Source: Roseivivax isoporae LMG 25204 (GTDB taxonomy: Bacteria; Pseudomonadota; Alphaproteobacteria; Rhodobacterales; Rhodobacteraceae). From it: DNA of 64,000 nt. Positions 63,350-64,000 of the stretch are shown piece by piece. Below the pieces are notes generated by a model. That model was not told the origin of the DNA and did no database searches. It saw only the letters and a list, made by a program, of their open reading frames with translations. Positions within the stretch are counted from its first letter, which is position 1, and every line of letters starts with the position of its first letter. A program made the translations under genes and the position numbers. The stretch is from the NCBI RefSeq assembly GCF_000521865.1, contig NZ_JAME01000009.1:62001-126000 (forward strand), in the 5' to 3' direction.

Positions 63350-64000
63350 ATGGCTCTTCCCGAGTTCTCCATGCGCCAGCTGCTCGAGGCCGGCGTTCAC
63401 TTCGGCCACCAGACGCAGCGCTGGAACCCCCGCATGGGCGAGTTCATCTACGGCGCGCGCAACGGCATCCACATCATCGACCTGACGCAGACCGTCCCGA
63501 TGCTGGACGCCGCGCTCAACGTGATCCGCGAGACCGTCGCAAAGGGCGGCCGCGTGTTGTTCGTTGGGACCAAGCGCCAGGCGCAGCAGCCCGTCGCCGA
63601 GGCGGCCGAGAAGTGCGCGCAGTACTACATGAACCACCGCTGGCTCGGCGGCACGCTGACCAATTGGCAGACCGTGTCCCAGTCGATCGCGCGCCTCAAG
63701 CAGATCGACGAGCAGATGGAGAACGGCGCCGAAGGCCTGACCAAGAAGGAACGGCTGAACATGGAGCGCGACCAGCAGAAGCTGCAGGCCTCGCTCGGCG
63801 GCATCCGCGAGATGGGCGGCCTTCCCGACCTGCTGTTCGTGATCGACGTCAACAAGGAATCGCTGGCCGTCGCCGAAGCCCGCAAGCTCGGCATCCCGGT
63901 CGTGGCCGTGGTCGACACCAACTGCGCGCCCGATGGCGTGGATTACGTGATCCCGGGCAACGACGACGCGGCCCGCGCGATCGCGCTCTACTGCAACCTC
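63350..64000 (+). CDS. rpsB: 30S ribosomal protein S2, 3' end outside window
   Basis: The frame runs from ATG 63350 to the window edge (217 codons) without a stop. It starts [20 protein letters not shown] and has [34 protein letters not shown] and [20 protein letters not shown], all typical of S2. GGAAAGGA precedes the ATG. tsf usually follows. The 243 bases upstream probably carry the promoter and leader; I found no clear boxes there. Confidence 0.97.
   Translation, partial: MALPEFSMRQLLEAGVHFGHQTQRWNPRMGEFIYGARNGIHIIDLTQTVPMLDAALNVIRETVAKGGRVLFVGTKRQAQQPVAEAAEKCAQYYMNHRWLGGTLTNWQTVSQSIARLKQIDEQMENGAEGLTKKERLNMERDQQKLQASLGGIREMGGLPDLLFVIDVNKESLAVAEARKLGIPVVAVVDTNCAPDGVDYVIPGNDDAARAIALYCNL

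Overview
The window looks like a chromosomal segment of a Rhodobacterales alphaproteobacterium (Rhodobacteraceae/Roseobacteraceae type). This rests on very high GC, long genes joined by ATGA or TGATG overlaps, and characteristic neighbourhoods: a carboxymuconolactone-decarboxylase-like gene inside the nuo operon, birA-coaX-rnj behind nuoN, a propionyl-CoA carboxylase/methylmalonyl-CoA mutase cluster with an ScfR/PccR-type regulator, a CtrA-type box, and DUF6497/DUF4174-like proteins. A glucosylglycerol synthesis cluster suggests a marine or salt-tolerant organism. I saw no phage, IS element, CRISPR array, rRNA or tRNA.

Layout. 1-9965 (+): end of the complex I operon (CMD-like gene, nuoJ-K-L-M-N), then birA, coaX and rnj. 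9991-18969 (mostly -): an exported protein of unknown function, a DEAD-box RNA helicase, three tandem family-2 glycosyltransferase paralogues, release factor 3 and a CaiB-type CoA transferase. 19211-25796: guaB (+), then on the minus strand a secreted PRC-barrel protein with short beta-like repeats, an O-acetylhomoserine sulfhydrylase, a GT-A-like protein and a UPF0173 metallo-hydrolase. 25938-29178 (+): gatC-gatA, an Excalibur-domain lipoprotein and an AmiD-like amidase that seems to need a CTG start.

29163-41657 is the propionyl-CoA assimilation region: the ScfR/PccR-like regulator and an MFS exporter (-), then pccB, several small accessory genes, pccA, a DUF4174 gene (-), a sulfotransferase-like gene and methylmalonyl-CoA mutase (+). 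TTTGC-type repeats lie before the regulator gene and before pccB, consistent with autoregulation and control of pccB. Two strong intrinsic terminators divide the middle of this region.

41688-45128 (-) reads gpsA, HAD phosphatase, ggpS. Together they could turn dihydroxyacetone phosphate plus a nucleotide-glucose into the compatible solute glucosylglycerol. galU is divergent from them. 46556-49534 holds a PAS-family protein with a perfect CtrA-type box upstream, then yicC, gmk and a gamma-carbonic anhydrase.

49623-59459 (+): a transsulfuration enzyme overlapping phoR, then a Pho box and pstS-pstC-pstA-pstB-phoU-phoB followed by a patatin-like lipase. This is a full phosphate sensing and uptake locus. 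The right end has a Ca/Na antiporter, a DUF502 protein and psuK-psuG (-), and the start of rpsB (+), which runs off the window.
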